In this document: positions 16,978 to 26,498 of the stretch, piece after piece
How the letters are laid out: each line of letters begins with the position of its first letter
How positions within the stretch are numbered: position 1 is the first letter of the stretch
DNA from: Yersinia rohdei ATCC 43380
GTDB taxonomy: Bacteria; Pseudomonadota; Gammaproteobacteria; Enterobacterales; Enterobacteriaceae
Direction: 5' to 3'
NCBI RefSeq assembly: GCF_000173775.1
Contig: NZ_ACCD01000036.1
Span: forward strand, 1-38,142
DNA length: 38,142 bases
The notes under the pieces: generated by a model
The model's input: the letters and a program-made list of their open reading frames with translations, nothing else
Told to the model about the DNA's origin: nothing
Database searches by the model: none
Translations under genes and position numbers: made by a program

Positions 16978-18414
16978 ATGGGAAAGATGGTAGACCAATC
17001 CAAGCTAGTGGCAGATCCTTTGCCGGAACCAGAGGAGCACCTTCAACGAAGTCTCTCCAACCGCCATATTCAACTGATTGCTATTGGTGGTGCCATAGGT
17101 ACCGGTTTGTTTATGGGTTCGGGCAAAACCATCAGCCTTGCCGGGCCATCGATTATCTTCGTTTATATGATAATCGGTTTTATGTTGTTTTTCGTGATGC
17201 GGGCAATGGGTGAATTGCTGCTCTCGAATCTAAATTATAAGTCATTCAGTGATTTTGCCGCCGATTTGCTTGGCCCTTGGGCAGGCTTTTTTACCGGTTG
17301 GACTTACTGGTTTTGTTGGGTTATCACCGGCATAGCCGATGTGGTCGCCATCACCGCCTATGCGCAATTTTGGTTCCCTGGGTTTTCCCAATGGATAGCC
17401 TCATTGTTAGTGGTTCTGCTGCTGCTGTCGTTAAATTTGGCGACAGTAAAAATGTTCGGTGAGATGGAGTTCTGGTTTGCCATGATTAAAATCGTGGCCA
17501 TAGTGGCGTTAATCTTTGCCGGTCTGACCATGGTGTTAATGAGTTATCAGTCCCCATCGGGCACTACGGCTTCATTTACTCATTTATGGAATGATGGCGG
17601 GATGTTCCCGAAAGGAATAAGTGGCTTCTTTGCTGGCTTCCAGATAGCTGTCTTTGCCTTTGTGGGGATTGAATTAGTGGGCACCACTGCCGCTGAAACC
17701 AAAAATCCTAAAGTGGTTTTGCCGCGAGCCATTAACTCGATTCCAATCCGCATTATTATGTTCTATGTTTTTTCATTGATTATGATTATGTCGGTAACCC
17801 CCTGGAGCTCAGTTGTTGCCGAAAAAAGCCCATTTGTAGAGTTATTTGTTCTGGCCGGGCTACCCGCCGCCGCCAGTGTTATCAACTTTGTGGTGTTGAC
17901 CTCCGCTGCCTCTTCTGCCAACAGTGGCGTGTTCTCTACTAGTCGCATGTTGTTTGGTTTGGCCAAAGAAGGCGACGCGCCAAAGCAATTTAGTAAATTA
18001 TCGCGCCGCTCTGTTCCCGCATCTGGCCTGACATTTTCTTGTATCTGTCTGCTCGGTGGCGTGGTGCTGATTTACCTTATCCCAAACGTCATGACCGTCT
18101 TTACTTTGGTCACTACGGTTTCGGCGATTTTGTTTATGTTCGTCTGGACGATTATCCTTTGCTCTTACTTGGTGTATCGCAAAAGACGCCCAGCATTGCA
18201 TAAAGAATCCATTTATAAAATGCCCGCCGGTATCGTCATGTCTTGGGTGTGTATGGCGTTTTTCGCCTTTGTGTTGGTGTTGTTAACATTGGAAAGTGAT
18301 ACCCGCCAGGCGCTGATGGTAACGCCGCTGTGGTTTGTCATTTTGGCCATTGGTTATCTCATCTTGAAAAAACGCAGAGCCCGCCTGTACCGCAGCAATA
18401 TTACTAAGTTATAG
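16978..18414 (+). CDS. cycA: D-serine/D-alanine/glycine proton symporter
   Basis: 478 residues, an APC-superfamily (AAT family) inner-membrane permease with about 12 hydrophobic helices. The first helix carries the substrate-backbone motif IGGAIGTGLFMGSG (about 37-50), and the sequence follows E. coli CycA closely (VKMFGEMEFWFAMIKI, FVGIELVGTTAAETKNP). E. coli CycA starts at the equivalent of the fourth codon here (MVDQ, base 16987). Both starts have purine-rich sites, and I keep 16978 because GGAAGAGGG precedes it. It imports glycine, D-alanine, D-serine and the analogue D-cycloserine. It is a single gene with a hairpin terminator. Confidence 0.95.
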   Translation: MGKMVDQSKLVADPLPEPEEHLQRSLSNRHIQLIAIGGAIGTGLFMGSGKTISLAGPSIIFVYMIIGFMLFFVMRAMGELLLSNLNYKSFSDFAADLLGPWAGFFTGWTYWFCWVITGIADVVAITAYAQFWFPGFSQWIASLLVVLLLLSLNLATVKMFGEMEFWFAMIKIVAIVALIFAGLTMVLMSYQSPSGTTASFTHLWNDGGMFPKGISGFFAGFQIAVFAFVGIELVGTTAAETKNPKVVLPRAINSIPIRIIMFYVFSLIMIMSVTPWSSVVAEKSPFVELFVLAGLPAAASVINFVVLTSAASSANSGVFSTSRMLFGLAKEGDAPKQFSKLSRRSVPASGLTFSCICLLGGVVLIYLIPNVMTVFTLVTTVSAILFMFVWTIILCSYLVYRKRRPALHKESIYKMPAGIVMSWVCMAFFAFVLVLLTLESDTRQALMVTPLWFVILAIGYLILKKRRARLYRSNITKL

Positions 18415-18421
18415 CCACTAG

Positions 18422-18462
18422 GGTATTACCGGCGTCAATCTGTTTTTGGCGTCGGTAATACC
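18422..18462. terminator. Bidirectional hairpin between cycA and nanM
   Basis: GGTATTACCGGCG (18422-18434) pairs with CGTCGGTAATACC (18450-18462) with one mismatch, across a T-rich loop. It sits between two convergent genes. Confidence 0.65.
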
Positions 18463-18494
18463 GCATATTCGCCTTCTAATCAGGTCAGTTGATT

Positions 18495-19673
18495 TTATTC
18501 AAGATGCAACTGATTGCCCTGCCAGCGCATTTGCGTCACTGCGGAGGTGGCGACACCCCCGGTTGTTTCTCCGCCTACCAAAATCAACTCATCATCACCT
18601 TGAATAGCAACGCCGTAACCAAGGGGTTGAGGTAATTCCCCAACTTTCTGCCACTGATTATTCTCCAGCGCATAAATTGGCTGTTGCCATTGTTTTTTCA
18701 GCCCTTTATGGGCATATAACTCGCCCGCATTGAATTGTTTCCAGGCACCGGGGAAATTAGCGCCCCCCGCGACCAGCACCACATTCTGGCTAATACCGGC
18801 AAACGCGCCCGCCAACCCTTCTTGCGGCGTATTTTTTTCCGCGCCAATCAAATCGGGGCGCTGTTGCCATTCAAGCTTATTATCTTGTGTTTTCCCCTGC
18901 CATACTGCGGCGGTGCGCAAACCGGGTTTAATTTCACCATTTATTAATATCAAATTGTTATTCATGCCAGTGATTGCCGAACCTGCGGTACCTAAAAATG
19001 GCAGTTGCCCCCCACTCTTCCACTGATTTTTAGCCGGATCATAAATAAGCACATCGCGATTATAAAAATAGTCGGCGGGAGACTGGTTAAAATAGGCATT
19101 AATCACCGCATTTTTCTGCGTTTCATCACTGCCAGCCACTGCCAGATCCGCAAAGTAGCCGTCAAAAATGGCTTTATTTACCCCACCCAATAACATGGCC
19201 TGAGAACCCTCCACGGCGGTGGCGACCGTCCCGACCAAACCTCGAGGGGCCCGAGTGGGTAATTGCTGCCATTGATTCGTTGCTGGGTCATATTGATAGA
19301 CATCATTGAGGGCGCGCACCTGAGTATCACTGGCGGTATTTTTCCCCACGCCACCAAAGACATACAGCTTTCCATCCAGGCCCACTGTCACTGCTTGTTC
19401 GCGTGGTTGACCGGGAAAATCAGCTATTTTCTGCCAACCACTACGGGTTTTATCTGTATCAAGGCGATACCACGACTGGCCCGCGCTGCCCAAACCCACA
19501 TAGATATTGTTATCTATCCGGGCCCCAGTGCCATATTTAAAAGGCACAGGGACATCCGGGTAATGCTCAGCATTGGCATAAGGTAAAGACAGCGAAACGC
19601 ATAGCGCCAGCGCGCTAAAACAAGCTATTTTGCTGCTTAATGATTGCTTATATTGATGGCGTGTTTGAGTCAT
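18495..19673 (-). CDS. nanM: N-acetylneuraminate epimerase (Kelch-repeat, periplasmic)
   Basis: 392 residues. NanM speeds conversion of alpha- to beta-N-acetylneuraminate so that released sialic acid can be taken up. A Sec signal peptide covers about 1-36 ([20 protein letters not shown], cleavage near ANAE). The rest is a six-bladed Kelch-type propeller with repeats ending in [35 protein letters not shown] and [11 protein letters not shown]. Key family stretches are present ([36 protein letters not shown]). Unlike E. coli, no nanC or nanS is adjacent. GAGGA precedes ATG 19673. Confidence 0.93.
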   Translation of the reverse strand: MTQTRHQYKQSLSSKIACFSALALCVSLSLPYANAEHYPDVPVPFKYGTGARIDNNIYVGLGSAGQSWYRLDTDKTRSGWQKIADFPGQPREQAVTVGLDGKLYVFGGVGKNTASDTQVRALNDVYQYDPATNQWQQLPTRAPRGLVGTVATAVEGSQAMLLGGVNKAIFDGYFADLAVAGSDETQKNAVINAYFNQSPADYFYNRDVLIYDPAKNQWKSGGQLPFLGTAGSAITGMNNNLILINGEIKPGLRTAAVWQGKTQDNKLEWQQRPDLIGAEKNTPQEGLAGAFAGISQNVVLVAGGANFPGAWKQFNAGELYAHKGLKKQWQQPIYALENNQWQKVGELPQPLGYGVAIQGDDELILVGGETTGGVATSAVTQMRWQGNQLHLE

Positions 19674-19734
19674 TGGCGGTATTCCTCATTAATCTATAAT
19701 TTGGGCCGGGCTTTAATGGATGACTATGAAAAAC

Positions 19735-19767
19735 AAAACTCCATAAAAATTATTTAAATGGAGTTTT
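19735..19767. promoter_or_regulatory. Perfect 10-bp inverted repeat upstream of nanM
   Basis: AAAACTCCAT (19735-19744) and ATGGAGTTTT (19758-19767) flank a 13-base AT-only spacer, 61 bases before the nanM start. It could be an operator or a transcript hairpin. It does not contain the GGTATA repeats of the E. coli NanR operator. Confidence 0.45.
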
Positions 19768-20034
19768 ACTGCCAATGAAATTATTACCCACCTCCCTTAG
19801 TGTCAATGGCGGTCTTCATTAACTGTGATAAATACCGCGGAGAACCAGGGAGAATATCGGCAAAATAGGTTGGAGGGTTACAGCGGCCAGTTTATAACCC
19901 GCCAGTCACTGCCGCCAAGGTGTCGGTTTAGTTAGTTGCTTTCTGTGCGGCCAACATTGCAGCTTGGGCATATTGGCGTATGGTTAATAGGCATCATCAG
20001 CATTATTCAATAACCTTGATTGGAGCAAAGCAAG
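19768..20034. other. Remaining nanM-wrbA intergenic region
   Basis: About 270 bases that should hold the wrbA promoter. I see no RNA gene, repeat or strong operator. Confidence 0.35.
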
Positions 20035-20634
20035 ATGGCGAAAATTTTAGTGCTTTACTATTCCATGTATGGGCATATCGAGACACTGGCTGGCGCAATA
20101 GCCGAAGGTGCCCAAAAAGTCAGTGGTGTTGAAGTGACCATTAAGCGTGTGCCGGAAACCATGCCCGCCGATGCTTTCGCCAAAGCCGGCGGTAAAACCG
20201 GTCAACAAGCCCCCGTGGCGACACCGCAAGAGCTAGCCGATTACGATGGCATCATTTTCGGCACCCCTACCCGCTTTGGTAATATGGCCGGTCAAATGCG
20301 CACTTTCCTCGACCAGACGGGCGGGTTATGGGCATCGGGTGCATTATTTGGCAAAGTCGCCAGTGTATTTTCCTCAACCGGTACCGGCGGTGGGCAAGAA
20401 CACACTATCAGCTCCACCTGGACGACACTGGCACACCACGGCTTTATCATCGTTCCTATCGGATATGGGGCGAGAGAATTGTTTGATGTTTCGCAGACTC
20501 GCGGCGGCACCCCTTATGGCGCGACCACGATTGCCGGTGCTGATGGTTCCCGTCAGCCAAGTGCAGCAGAACTTTCAATCGCCCGATTCCAGGGTGAACA
20601 TGTGGCGAAAATCACCGTAAAATTAAACAGTTAA
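20035..20634 (+). CDS. wrbA: NAD(P)H:quinone oxidoreductase (flavodoxin-like)
   Basis: 199 residues from ATG 20035 ([19 protein letters not shown]), with GGAG 9 bases upstream. A TTG five codons earlier is in frame but is part of that ribosome site. WrbA is an FMN-binding tetramer that reduces quinones by two electrons. Visible are the flavodoxin phosphate loop YYSMYGHIE (about 9-17), [13 protein letters not shown] (about 77-89) and [11 protein letters not shown] (about 114-124), which contact FMN. Length matches the E. coli enzyme. It is a single gene. Confidence 0.95.
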   Translation: MAKILVLYYSMYGHIETLAGAIAEGAQKVSGVEVTIKRVPETMPADAFAKAGGKTGQQAPVATPQELADYDGIIFGTPTRFGNMAGQMRTFLDQTGGLWASGALFGKVASVFSSTGTGGGQEHTISSTWTTLAHHGFIIVPIGYGARELFDVSQTRGGTPYGATTIAGADGSRQPSAAELSIARFQGEHVAKITVKLNS

Positions 20635-20654
20635 GTTGTAAGAAGAATATTATT

Positions 20655-20740
20655 GGGTGGGGAAAGGTAGCGGATGGAGGCTAGCGGTGTGAGCGGCCGG
20701 GCTACCCATCAGTGCAGTTGCCCCGCCAGTCTCTGGTAAT
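20655..20740 (+). repeat. Dispersed repeat, copy 3 (diverged)
   Basis: The stretch GGGGAAAGGTAGCGGATGG, then GTGTGAGC, then CCCATCAGTGCAG and GCCCCGCC follows the same order and spacing as copies 1 and 2 (GGGGAAATGTGCCGAATGG, GCGTRAGC, GCCCATMGGTRCAG, CCCC). It has many substitutions, so the relation is likely but less sure than between copies 1 and 2. Confidence 0.5.
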
Positions 20741-20761
20741 AAAGAAAACGGGTTAGCAATC

Positions 20762-20787
20762 ACAGCACCACATGCTAGCGGTGCTGT
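20762..20787 (-). terminator. Hairpin after efeB
   Basis: ACAGCACC (20762-20769) pairs perfectly with GGTGCTGT (20780-20787), ten bases beyond the efeB stop. The T content after it is modest, so termination efficiency is uncertain. Confidence 0.6.
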
Positions 20788-20797
20788 ATTTCATTGA

Positions 20798-22102
20798 TCA
20801 AGATTCAAGCAGACCTTGCGCCAGATAATGGTTGGCATCAACCACGCCCGGTAAGGTGAAGAAATAGCCCCCGCCAATAGGTTTGACATATTCTTCCAGC
20901 GCCTCTCCATTGAGCCGTTTTTGCACGGTAAGAAAAGCCTGTTCCAAATCAGACTGATAGCAGACAAATAACAGCCCCATATCTAACTGCCCCGAATTTG
21001 AGACGCCCAGTGAGTAGCTGTAGCCACGGCGCAGCATCAAGTTATTCTGGGTTTCAGTGGTGCGCGGATTCGCCAAACGAATATGTGCATCTAACTTAAT
21101 CACTTTACCATCAGGGTCTTGGGTGTAATCCGGCTCATCATGTTCCTGCGCCATGCCCAAAGGTGCGCCGCTGTGTTTATCGCGGCCAAAAATGGTTTGC
21201 TGTTCTTGCAGCGGCGTCCTATCCCAAAACTCCACTTTAAAGCGGATAATCCGTGCCGCCTGATAGCTGCCACCCACTGCCCATGCCGGTTCGCCAACAT
21301 TATCCTGAACCCACACTACTTTGTTTATCAAGGGTTTATCGCTGGTTTTTGGGTTTGCGGTGCCATCTTTAAAACCCAACAAATTAATCGGCGTTTCTTT
21401 CCCTTTACTGCGGGCGGAATGAGCCGAGATAAAGCCCTCGCGTTTCCAGCGCACACTGAGAAGATCCGGCGAATGCTTGATAATATCCCGCAGTGCATGA
21501 ATGACAGTTTCATTGGTATTGGCGCAAATTTGCAACAATATATCCCCATGACACAGAGCGGCATCCAGTGAATCATTAGGGAAGCGCGTCATCTTTTGCA
21601 GTCGTAGCGGCTTGTGCCCCTGTAAACCAAACCGCTCATCAAACAGCGAATCGCCGACTGAAACCGTGATAGTCAGGTTATCCGGGTAAATTTCCGGCCC
21701 CATAATCCCCGAATCCAGTGGTGGCAATTTAGCATTGACCGATGGGGCTTTCCCGCCGGTCGTCAGAAAAGCAATTCGCGTGGTCAGTAAGGTAAATAGC
21801 CGAGTTAATGCGGCTTTATCTGTTGCCAGCACGTCAAATGCCACCAGCATCATTGCCGCCTGCTGCGGGGTTAGCACCCCAGCTTGATGCTGACCATAAA
21901 AGGGCTGTTGCTGCCAGCGCTCATCTTGAGTGGGCGCAGCTTTGGCGGCCGGGCCCGGTGCAGCACGCGCTATTTTCGTGCCACCGAGGGCCAGTGCGCC
22001 ACTCATCATGCCCATACCCAGCAATAAACGCCGACGGGACGGCGATACCGCCCCGTTATCTGGTAACTGCGGCCCTGATTGCGGGCCGGTTTTCTTACTC
22101 AT
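20798..22102 (-). CDS. efeB: Deferrochelatase/peroxidase EfeB (DyP-type, Tat-exported)
   Basis: 434 residues. A twin-arginine signal ([11 protein letters not shown], about 21-31) sends the folded haem protein to the periplasm. The DyP peroxidase domain follows, with the distal-pocket GFKDG motif at 243-247 (D246) and late [10 protein letters not shown] and LLFVCYQ blocks. In the ferrous-iron uptake system EfeUOB it is the peroxidase component, and release of iron from haem has been reported for E. coli. It starts 9 bases after the efeO stop, with GAGG 7 bases before ATG 22102. It is last gene of efeUOB. Confidence 0.96.
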   Translation of the reverse strand: MSKKTGPQSGPQLPDNGAVSPSRRRLLLGMGMMSGALALGGTKIARAAPGPAAKAAPTQDERWQQQPFYGQHQAGVLTPQQAAMMLVAFDVLATDKAALTRLFTLLTTRIAFLTTGGKAPSVNAKLPPLDSGIMGPEIYPDNLTITVSVGDSLFDERFGLQGHKPLRLQKMTRFPNDSLDAALCHGDILLQICANTNETVIHALRDIIKHSPDLLSVRWKREGFISAHSARSKGKETPINLLGFKDGTANPKTSDKPLINKVVWVQDNVGEPAWAVGGSYQAARIIRFKVEFWDRTPLQEQQTIFGRDKHSGAPLGMAQEHDEPDYTQDPDGKVIKLDAHIRLANPRTTETQNNLMLRRGYSYSLGVSNSGQLDMGLLFVCYQSDLEQAFLTVQKRLNGEALEEYVKPIGGGYFFTLPGVVDANHYLAQGLLES

Positions 22103-22111
22103 TTTAATGCC

Positions 22112-23242
22112 TCAATCCAGACCTAATACGCCACGCAGCTGAGCAAGATCTTCCGCCAGTGCGGTAATTGGCCCTTTCAGTGCATTGCGGTCGGCATCAG
22201 TGAGCTTCTCATAAGACTCATAGCCATCTTGGGTGCGATATTTTGCCAAGATGCTGTCCACGGTTTTGAAGTTAGCATCAATTTTATCCAGCAATGGCTT
22301 GTCGGCTTTTTCCAGCAATGGCCGCAGCAGATTAACAATTTTCTGCGCGCCATCAACGTTGGCCTGGAAGTCCCACAGGTCAGTGCGGCTGTAGCGATCT
22401 TCTTCACCACTGATTTTACTGGCGGCCACTTCTTCAATTAGCCCAGCCGCGCCACCTACCACTTTGTTCGGTGCAAAAGTCAGGCCGCTGATGCGTGTTT
22501 GCAGTTCCAATGTGTCTTGATACAGCTGGTCAGCAAATTTATCGGCCCCTTTGGTGGTGTTGTCACCAAACAAGATTTTCTCTAAACGGTGGAAACCGGT
22601 AAATTTCGGATCGGCAGATTTTTGTTCAAAATCATCTTCGCGCGCATCAATACTGCCATCCAGATCGGAGAACAATTCCGCAATAGGTTCGATACGCTCA
22701 TAATGTTGGCGAGTCGGGGCGTAAAGTTTACGGGCTAACGCCAAATCGCCTTTTTTCACCGCGTCAGTAAAGGCTTTTGTTTGGGATACTAACTGAGCAA
22801 CTTCTTGTATCACATAGACTTTGTACTCAGCAATTGGCCCCACCAGTGCCATAGCATCCGGCTTCATGGCAGTTTCAGAATCGGTTGCTGCCGTGACAGT
22901 CAATTTACCTTTCGGGTTGCTCAGCAAGCCACAGGTCATATCGTATTCACCCGGTTCCAGATTTGCCGTCATCTTTTGGGTAAAACCTGGGGCGATATTC
23001 TCGCGCTCCTCAACCACCATCACCCCTTTTAAGATCTCCCACTCCAGGCCTTTTTGACTGGCATTATGGACAATAAATTGGGTTTTACCGGCGGGGATAG
23101 ACAGTGCCATTGGCTCACATTGTTTATCATTGACTGTAATTTTAACTTGTGGAATATCAGCAGCCTGCGCGCTAATTGCCCCAGTGGATAAGGCCAACAA
23201 AGCGGTGTGTAAAGCAGTACGACGGAAGAACCGGTTAGACAT
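22112..23242 (-). CDS. efeO: Iron uptake system component EfeO
   Basis: 376 residues. A Sec signal peptide ([21 protein letters not shown], cleavage near residue 27) makes it periplasmic. An N-terminal cupredoxin-like domain covers about 30-120 with a late Cys ([13 protein letters not shown]). The M75/imelysin-like helical domain covers about 130-376 with the HxxE-type stretch [12 protein letters not shown] and later [10 protein letters not shown]. EfeO is thought to bind iron and deliver it to the EfeU permease. It is the middle gene of efeUOB, 19 bases after efeU. Confidence 0.96.
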   Translation of the reverse strand: MSNRFFRRTALHTALLALSTGAISAQAADIPQVKITVNDKQCEPMALSIPAGKTQFIVHNASQKGLEWEILKGVMVVEERENIAPGFTQKMTANLEPGEYDMTCGLLSNPKGKLTVTAATDSETAMKPDAMALVGPIAEYKVYVIQEVAQLVSQTKAFTDAVKKGDLALARKLYAPTRQHYERIEPIAELFSDLDGSIDAREDDFEQKSADPKFTGFHRLEKILFGDNTTKGADKFADQLYQDTLELQTRISGLTFAPNKVVGGAAGLIEEVAASKISGEEDRYSRTDLWDFQANVDGAQKIVNLLRPLLEKADKPLLDKIDANFKTVDSILAKYRTQDGYESYEKLTDADRNALKGPITALAEDLAQLRGVLGLD

Positions 23243-23261
23243 GTGATAAATCCCTGAGTTA

Positions 23262-24125
23262 TTAGTTAGTTTTCCGCGCAGCAGGTGCGGTTGAGGCCGC
23301 GGTGGTGCGTGGTGGAAGGAAAAAGAAAATCAATGCTGGGATCAGGTAGATAAAGTAAACCGCCACTTCGCTGATAGTGGGGGCTTCCTGATAGCCAAAC
23401 ATGCCCTCGAGGAAGGTGCCAAATAATGAGTGGGTGGAGAGCACATTGGTCAGGTCAAAAGCGATATCCTGGAAATGATTCCACAGCCCCGCTTCATGGA
23501 AAGCCCTTATCGCCCCGGCGGCAAGACCGGCGGCAACAAACAGGATAAATAAGCTTGTCCATTTAAAGAATTTGGCCAGATGCAGCTTAATTCCGCCCCA
23601 ATAGATGGCCATGCCGACTAAAATGGCACAGGTTAGACCGAGCATGGCACCCATTGGCGCGCCAATACCGACATCCTGCTGGAACGCAGCTAATAAGAAG
23701 AAGACAGATTCAAGACCTTCGCGGGCCACAGCAAAAAACACCATTGCCACTAATGCCCATCCCTGACGGCGGCCATGCCCTTTTTTAGCATCAAAGCTCA
23801 GCGCATTATCAATCGCCCCTTCTAAATGCACTTTGACTGACTTGGATACCTTGCGCATCCAAAAAACCATATAGGTTAATATGCAAACTGCCACTACCGC
23901 GATAACCCCTTCGAACAGCTCTTGTTGTTTTTGTGGGAATTCACCAGTGGTTTCATTAATAAAGATACCCAGCGCCAGGCAAAGTGCTGCGGCGGTAATA
24001 ACACCCACCCATACTGCCCCCATCCATTGACCGCGTTGAGTACGTTTAAGGTAACTGGCTATCAAGCTGACAATCAGCGCGGCCTCCAGCCCTTCACGAA
24101 ACATAATAAGAAATGGGACAAACAT
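23262..24125 (-). CDS. efeU: Ferrous iron permease EfeU (FTR1 family)
   Basis: 287 residues from ATG 24125 ([17 protein letters not shown]), matching the family start. An ATG 10 codons upstream is open but atypical. It is an inner-membrane protein of seven or so helices with both iron-binding REGLE motifs intact ([10 protein letters not shown] near 10 and [11 protein letters not shown] near 150). The frame is uninterrupted, unlike the frameshifted efeU of laboratory E. coli K-12. It is first gene of efeUOB, with a Fur box about 150 bases upstream. Confidence 0.95.
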   Translation of the reverse strand: MFVPFLIMFREGLEAALIVSLIASYLKRTQRGQWMGAVWVGVITAAALCLALGIFINETTGEFPQKQQELFEGVIAVVAVCILTYMVFWMRKVSKSVKVHLEGAIDNALSFDAKKGHGRRQGWALVAMVFFAVAREGLESVFFLLAAFQQDVGIGAPMGAMLGLTCAILVGMAIYWGGIKLHLAKFFKWTSLFILFVAAGLAAGAIRAFHEAGLWNHFQDIAFDLTNVLSTHSLFGTFLEGMFGYQEAPTISEVAVYFIYLIPALIFFFLPPRTTAASTAPAARKTN

Positions 24126-24277
24126 GCTAAACACCCCTAATGGGTTATACGCCAATATGCTAATACGCTTTGTACTGGTGATTGCGGCAGTGTTGGCAGC
24201 CTACCTACAACGTCAGCGACTTTGGGTATGAATTTATGATTAACGACAGTGTCAGTAAACGTAAAGATAAGTAAAAC

Positions 24278-24296
24278 GATAGTGATTATCATTCTG
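24278..24296 (-). promoter_or_regulatory. Fur box upstream of efeUOB
   Basis: GATAGTGATTATCATTCTG matches 16 of 19 positions of the consensus GATAATGATWATCATTATC. It lies 153-171 bases before the efeU ATG, in the expected place for iron repression of the operon. Confidence 0.75.
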
Positions 24297-24433
24297 CTGA
24301 AAAGAAATTCAAGAGGTTGAATAAGAATATTGTTAAACAAACTGTGGCAAGTTGTTTCTACTGGGTTAAATAACAAATGAATTCATTAGGATAGATGATG
24401 TAGACCTTAATTAAAGCTTGGTCGGTTTTTCTG

Positions 24434-24461
24434 CAAAAAAATACCCCCTTTACGGGGGTAT
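24434..24461 (-). terminator. Intrinsic terminator of putP
   Basis: On the minus strand ATACCCCC, a 5-base loop and GGGGGTAT are followed by seven T. It lies 28 bases beyond the putP stop. Confidence 0.9.
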
Positions 24462-24488
24462 TGTGCAATTTACAACATGATGGGGATA

Positions 24489-25973
24489 TTAGACGGTTTT
24501 AAACTCGGCTTCCGCTTCACGGAAACGTTCAGTAATAGTATTGCTCGGCTTACGCCCTAACAAACTCACGACCACAATAGCAATGCTGGCAAACAAGAAG
24601 CCTGGGATAATTTCATATAAATTCAACCAAGCATATTGCTTCCAAACAATCACGGTAATAGCGCCAATCAGCATTCCCACCAGCGCACCATTGCGGGTCA
24701 TCCGTGGCCACATCACTGAAATCAGGATAACCGGGCCAAATGCAGCGCCAAACCCTGCCCAAGCATAACTCACCAGACCCAGCACCCGGTTATTCGGATC
24801 CGCCGCCAACGCGATGGCAATTAAAGCCACCAGCAACACCATGGCACGACCGACCCACACCAACTCTTTCTGACTGGCTTTTTTACGTAAGAATGCTTTG
24901 TACAGATCTTCGGTAAGTGCACTGGAACACACCAGTAACTGGCAGCTCAGAGTACTCATTACTGCCGCCAGAATGGCAGACAGTAAAATACCGGCTATCC
25001 AAGGATTGAACAGTAACTTAGCTAACTCAATAAATACCCGCTCGCCATTTTGCGCCACACTTCCGGCTTGATCCGGGTGATTTTCAAAATAAGCAATACC
25101 AAAGAAGCCCACCGCGATAGTTCCGGCCAGGCAAAGGATCATCCAGGTCATACTGATACGGCGAGCATTACGAATAGTGCGGTGGGAATCTGCCGCCATA
25201 AAACGAGCCAGAATATGTGGCTGGCCAAAGTACCCCAACCCCCAACCCAGCAGAGAGAGAATAGCGACCAGATTCAGCCCTTTAAACATATCGATGTTGG
25301 CTGGGTTTTTCGCGGCAATGACAATGAGAGAAGTATCTATTCCCCCCACCGCCAAAATCACGATAATCGGAGTCAGAATTAATGCAAAAATCATCAGTGT
25401 TGCTTGTACCGTGTCTGTCCAACTTACCGCCAGGAACCCACCAATAAAGGTATAAGCGATAGTTGCCGCAGCACCGGCCCACAATGCGGTGTCGTAGCTC
25501 ATGTTAAAGGTGCTTTCGAACAAACGCGCACCTGCGACAATGCCAGAGGCACAATAAATAGTGAAGAAAATCAAGATAACTGCGGCAGAGATGATGCGCA
25601 GTAACTTACTTTTATCCTCAAAACGGCTGGTGAAATAATCCGGTAAAGTGAGCGCATTATTATTGGCCTCGGTATGAACCCGCAAACGCCCCGCCACTAA
25701 TTTCCAGTTAAGGTAAGCACCAATGGTCAAACCTATGGCTATCCAACTTTCGGAAATCCCCGATAAGAAAATAGCCCCCGGTAACCCCATCAATAACCAG
25801 CCACTCATATCGGAAGCACCAGCAGACAGCGCGGTAACCACACTGCCTAAACGCCGTCCACCCAGAATATAATCATCAAAGTTATTGGTTGCCCGGTAAG
25901 CCATAAGGCCAATGAGTATCATCCCAAAAATGTATATTAAAAAAGTCACCAACATCGGCGTATTTATGGTCAT
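24489..25973 (-). CDS. putP: Sodium/proline symporter
   Basis: 494 residues with about 13 hydrophobic helices, of the SSS family (TC 2.A.21). It takes up proline with sodium to feed PutA. Visible family stretches are YILGGRRLGSVVTALSAGAS near 35-54, the GYFGQPHILARFMAA block near 260, and helix 9 residues AAVMSTLSCQLLVCSS, which hold the sodium-site serine and threonine. GGAG lies 7 bases before ATG 25973. It is divergent from putA across a shared control region. Confidence 0.96.
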   Translation of the reverse strand: MTINTPMLVTFLIYIFGMILIGLMAYRATNNFDDYILGGRRLGSVVTALSAGASDMSGWLLMGLPGAIFLSGISESWIAIGLTIGAYLNWKLVAGRLRVHTEANNNALTLPDYFTSRFEDKSKLLRIISAAVILIFFTIYCASGIVAGARLFESTFNMSYDTALWAGAAATIAYTFIGGFLAVSWTDTVQATLMIFALILTPIIVILAVGGIDTSLIVIAAKNPANIDMFKGLNLVAILSLLGWGLGYFGQPHILARFMAADSHRTIRNARRISMTWMILCLAGTIAVGFFGIAYFENHPDQAGSVAQNGERVFIELAKLLFNPWIAGILLSAILAAVMSTLSCQLLVCSSALTEDLYKAFLRKKASQKELVWVGRAMVLLVALIAIALAADPNNRVLGLVSYAWAGFGAAFGPVILISVMWPRMTRNGALVGMLIGAITVIVWKQYAWLNLYEIIPGFLFASIAIVVVSLLGRKPSNTITERFREAEAEFKTV

Positions 25974-26498
25974 GCAACATCTCCATAGTGCGTATTATCG
26001 TTTTAATCTATCTCGCTATTTTTAATTCTATCCGCCTGGGGCGGTGTCCTACTTTCTACTTGAGTTGCCGGAACGTGGCACTCAGTAATACCCGAAATAC
26101 AGTCACAGCCGTAAATAAACTACCAGTACAACTATTCGCCAACAAACCGCTATCTTGCGGTTGCTATCCTAGATGACTCCTTTCTTGAGTCACAACAATT
26201 TAAACAAATTTTTTACAAAATATTCACCCTGCATCACATTAATCACTGTCGACAGTTACACCCAACATAGCAAAACGAGTTACACCTAAGGTAAATACCC
26301 TATAAACCCTACTATTATTAGTGTTAGCCGTTATTCCACGTAATATTCAAGCCGGTGATACCTTGGTGAAATTGTTAAAAACAAGACTGAATTCACAGTT
26401 CAAATACGCCCCTATTTAACAAGGTTGCACAAAGTTGCAACATGCCTGATATTGTTTGAATCAAAATCATAACTCTCTTATTAATGGAGATATACCGC
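25973..26498. promoter_or_regulatory. putP-putA divergent control region with GTTGCA motifs
   Basis: About 525 bases serve both genes. GTTGCA, the core of PutA operators in E. coli, occurs at 26424-26429 and 26434-26439, exactly 10 bases apart (one helical turn). The second extends to the palindrome GTTGCAAC, and an inverted copy lies at 25973-25978 over the putP start. Without proline, PutA in the cytoplasm is expected to repress both genes. No exact CRP site was found. Confidence 0.6.

Noticed and set aside
24137-24376. Minus-strand 79-codon frame upstream of efeU
   Set aside because: It covers the Fur box and leader and has no ribosome site or family resemblance.
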